Source: Spirochaetaceae bacterium
Lineage (GTDB): Bacteria; Spirochaetota; Spirochaetia; Treponematales; Breznakiellaceae
Direction of reading: 5' to 3'
DNA length: 14,102 nt
Assembly (NCBI GenBank): GCA_031255655.1
Contig: JAIRSB010000058.1
Span: 1-14,102, forward strand
A program made the translations under genes and the position numbers. Positions 13,161 to 14,102 of the stretch are shown one piece after another. How positions within the stretch are numbered: position 1 is the stretch's first letter; every line of letters begins with the position of its first letter. The notes under the pieces were generated by a model. That model did no database searches. It was not told the origin of the DNA and saw only the letters and a program-made list of their open reading frames with translations.

Positions 13161-13373
13161 ATGGCTCATACACAGGATTTTATCCCTTCGCGGGATGCGG
13201 AGTTTGACGACTGGCTTGCAAACTTGACAAGCTATGTAGAGGCTAAGGTTTCCGGCGGGGCGTGGACGCACATTCCGGCGGATAAGGCGGCGGCGTTAAA
13301 GCAGCGCAACTCCGAATGGCACGCTGCCTACGGCAAGACTATAGCCCCCCCCCCCCCCACACACTTCGGTTGA
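13161..13373 (+). CDS. 5' part of a conserved treponemal-type gene broken at a poly-C tract
   Basis: Encodes 70 residues: MAHTQDFIPSRDAEFDDW, a helical stretch, then AWTHIPADKAAALK, SEWHAAYGKTIA, a run of Pro coded by the C-tract, and an out-of-frame end THFG. GGAGG seven bases upstream gives a strong start. I recall full-length members of this family in treponemes, about 210-220 residues with unknown function, and the next segment of that protein is found in the +2-shifted frame right after the tract. With 14 Cs the frame ends at TGA 13371; with 13 or 16 it would run on to 13845. The gene may thus be off in this copy through slippage, or permanently broken. Read this entry together with the one that follows. 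Confidence 0.75.
   Translation: MAHTQDFIPSRDAEFDDWLANLTSYVEAKVSGGAWTHIPADKAAALKQRNSEWHAAYGKTIAPPPPTHFG
13345..13358. repeat. Poly-C tract of 14 bases inside a coding gene
   Basis: Fourteen consecutive C follow the codons for YGKTIA. The upstream frame uses the first two Cs to finish an Ala codon, and the downstream frame needs a CCA codon before CAC ACT TCG GTT GAC. The two join only when the number of Cs is 10, 13 or 16. The tract is long enough for frequent slippage. Homopolymer sequencing error could also create the apparent break. Confidence 0.88.
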
Positions 13374-13845
13374 CACAGAGGCCAAAAACGATGCCCGTAA
13401 GGCGGTGGAGGCTTTTGCCTGCCAGTTTGTGGCGCAGTATTTAAAGTTTGAACCGGTAACTAACGAAGACCGGACGGCGATGAACTTGCACAACAGGGAC
13501 GCTACTCACACTGTGATTGGACCGCCGTCAACTCGCGCCCTCATTACTGGTCTTAAGGCGCTGGGTGGTTTTCAGGTGGAAATCCGTTTTCAGGACGAGG
13601 CGTCTTCGCACAGTCATGCTATTCCTTACGGAGACAATGGCTGTGTTTTGAACTTTAGCTGGGGTGCGGAAAAGTTGACGGACTATGCCGCCCTAACTCA
13701 GACGCGGATGATGACGCATTCGCCTTTTACGCTGGGTTTGCCGCCGGAGGCGGAGGGGAAGTTCTTATCCTGCGCTACGCGCTGTCCGCCGCCCGCAAGC
13801 GTAAACAGTCCTGTTATGCACAGTTTTTCTTATACTTTATTTTAA
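13359..13845 (+). pseudogene. 3' part of the poly-C-broken gene with altered C-terminus
   Basis: After the C-tract the frame reads HTSVDTEAKNDARKAVEAFA, then CQFVAQYLKFEPVTNEDRTA, HNRDATHT, TRALITGLKALGGFQVEIRF, SHAIPYGDNGCVLNFSWGAE, TDYAALTQTRMMTHSPFTLG and LPPEAEGKFLSCATR, a coherent continuation of the 13161 protein. It has no ATG of its own; GTG at 13405 is the first possible start and lacks a Shine-Dalgarno, so it is probably expressed only when the tract restores the frame. As I recall the family, an Arg-Trp followed by a Gly/Pro/Trp-rich end is expected after LSCATR. Here a different end follows (CPPPASVNSPVMHSF and a few more), where the DNA turns AT-rich. The 3' end therefore looks replaced, and it overlaps the end of the racemase gene by nine bases. 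Confidence 0.65.
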
Positions 13846-14102
13846 TACAAATTCCACTGCTTTTTTAGCATGAATTATTGTTGTATCAAATATTTTTACA
13901 GATATATCTCTTTGTTTTATTAATAATCCTATTTCGGTACATCCTAATATTATTCCCTGCCCGCCATTTTTAATTATTTTATCAATTATTTTTATATATT
14001 CTTTTCGGGAGTTATTTCTTATTATTCCTTTACATAATTCATTATAAATTATTTCATTTATTATATTTTGTTCATTTTCATCTGGTACAATTACATGAAT
14101 AC
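13837..14102 (-). CDS. Aspartate/glutamate racemase family protein, C-terminal part
   Basis: The - strand frame entering from the right edge gives 87 residues and a TAA at 13837-13839; the N-terminal part lies outside the window. IILGCTEIGLLI near the middle carries the Cys of the second half of the Asp/Glu racemase fold, one of the two catalytic cysteines that remove and add the alpha proton. FDTTIIHAKKAVEF near the end matches the usual C-terminal helix, which starts with the D-[TS] and His of this family. The preceding VPDENEQNIINEIIYNELCK also fits aspartate racemase (RacD/YgeA type). The product would interconvert L- and D-amino acids. The DNA is very AT-rich, unlike the housekeeping genes, so transfer is likely. 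It converges on the poly-C gene. Confidence 0.85.
   Translation of the reverse strand, partial: IHVIVPDENEQNIINEIIYNELCKGIIRNNSRKEYIKIIDKIIKNGGQGIILGCTEIGLLIKQRDISVKIFDTTIIHAKKAVEFVLK

Overview
The window looks like a chromosomal segment from a spirochaete of the Treponema type, probably a gut or free-living relative with moderate GC rather than T. pallidum itself. The reasons are the gene order rpsF-ssb-rpsR-rplI-dnaB (the treponemal arrangement as I recall it), a Cache-type chemoreceptor, many lipoproteins, and a small gene family (13161 onward) that I associate with treponemes. This assignment is inference, because there is no rRNA or other decisive marker here.

Bases 1-3308 are housekeeping. 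Ribosomal protein S6, single-strand binding protein, S18, L9 and the replicative helicase DnaB lie on the + strand in one probable operon with short gaps. Bases 3353-9144 carry three - strand genes. In transcription order these are a methyl-accepting chemotaxis protein with a double-Cache-like sensor, a lipoprotein Slt-type lytic transglycosylase, and a membrane-anchored exported protein of unknown function that may have its own promoter.

From about 9150 the character changes to an accessory region. It holds a decayed toxin-like gene with in-frame stops, an intrinsic terminator, an 18-base poly-C tract, and then an AT-rich island (about 9813-11112). The island carries a good sigma70-type promoter and a radical SAM protein with additional C-terminal cysteines. 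About 340 bases of GC-richer degenerate sequence follow, then a - strand TetR-family regulator. Divergent from it are two translationally coupled lipoprotein genes, one of them with a His-then-Cys arrangement suggesting a permuted papain/NlpC-like fold. A palindrome in the divergent promoter region is a candidate operator for the TetR protein.

The right end holds a gene split by a 14-base poly-C tract, where 13 or 16 Cs would restore one reading frame. Its 3' end runs into AT-rich DNA holding the C-terminal part of an aspartate/glutamate racemase on the - strand, cut by the window edge. The two long poly-C tracts, one inside a gene and one just upstream of a promoter, are the strongest unusual signal and suggest phase variation or tract-driven decay. 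Nothing here amounts to a clearly new multi-gene system. The best candidates for follow-up are the radical SAM island with its upstream small reading frame, the poly-C-split gene, and the TetR/lipoprotein pair.
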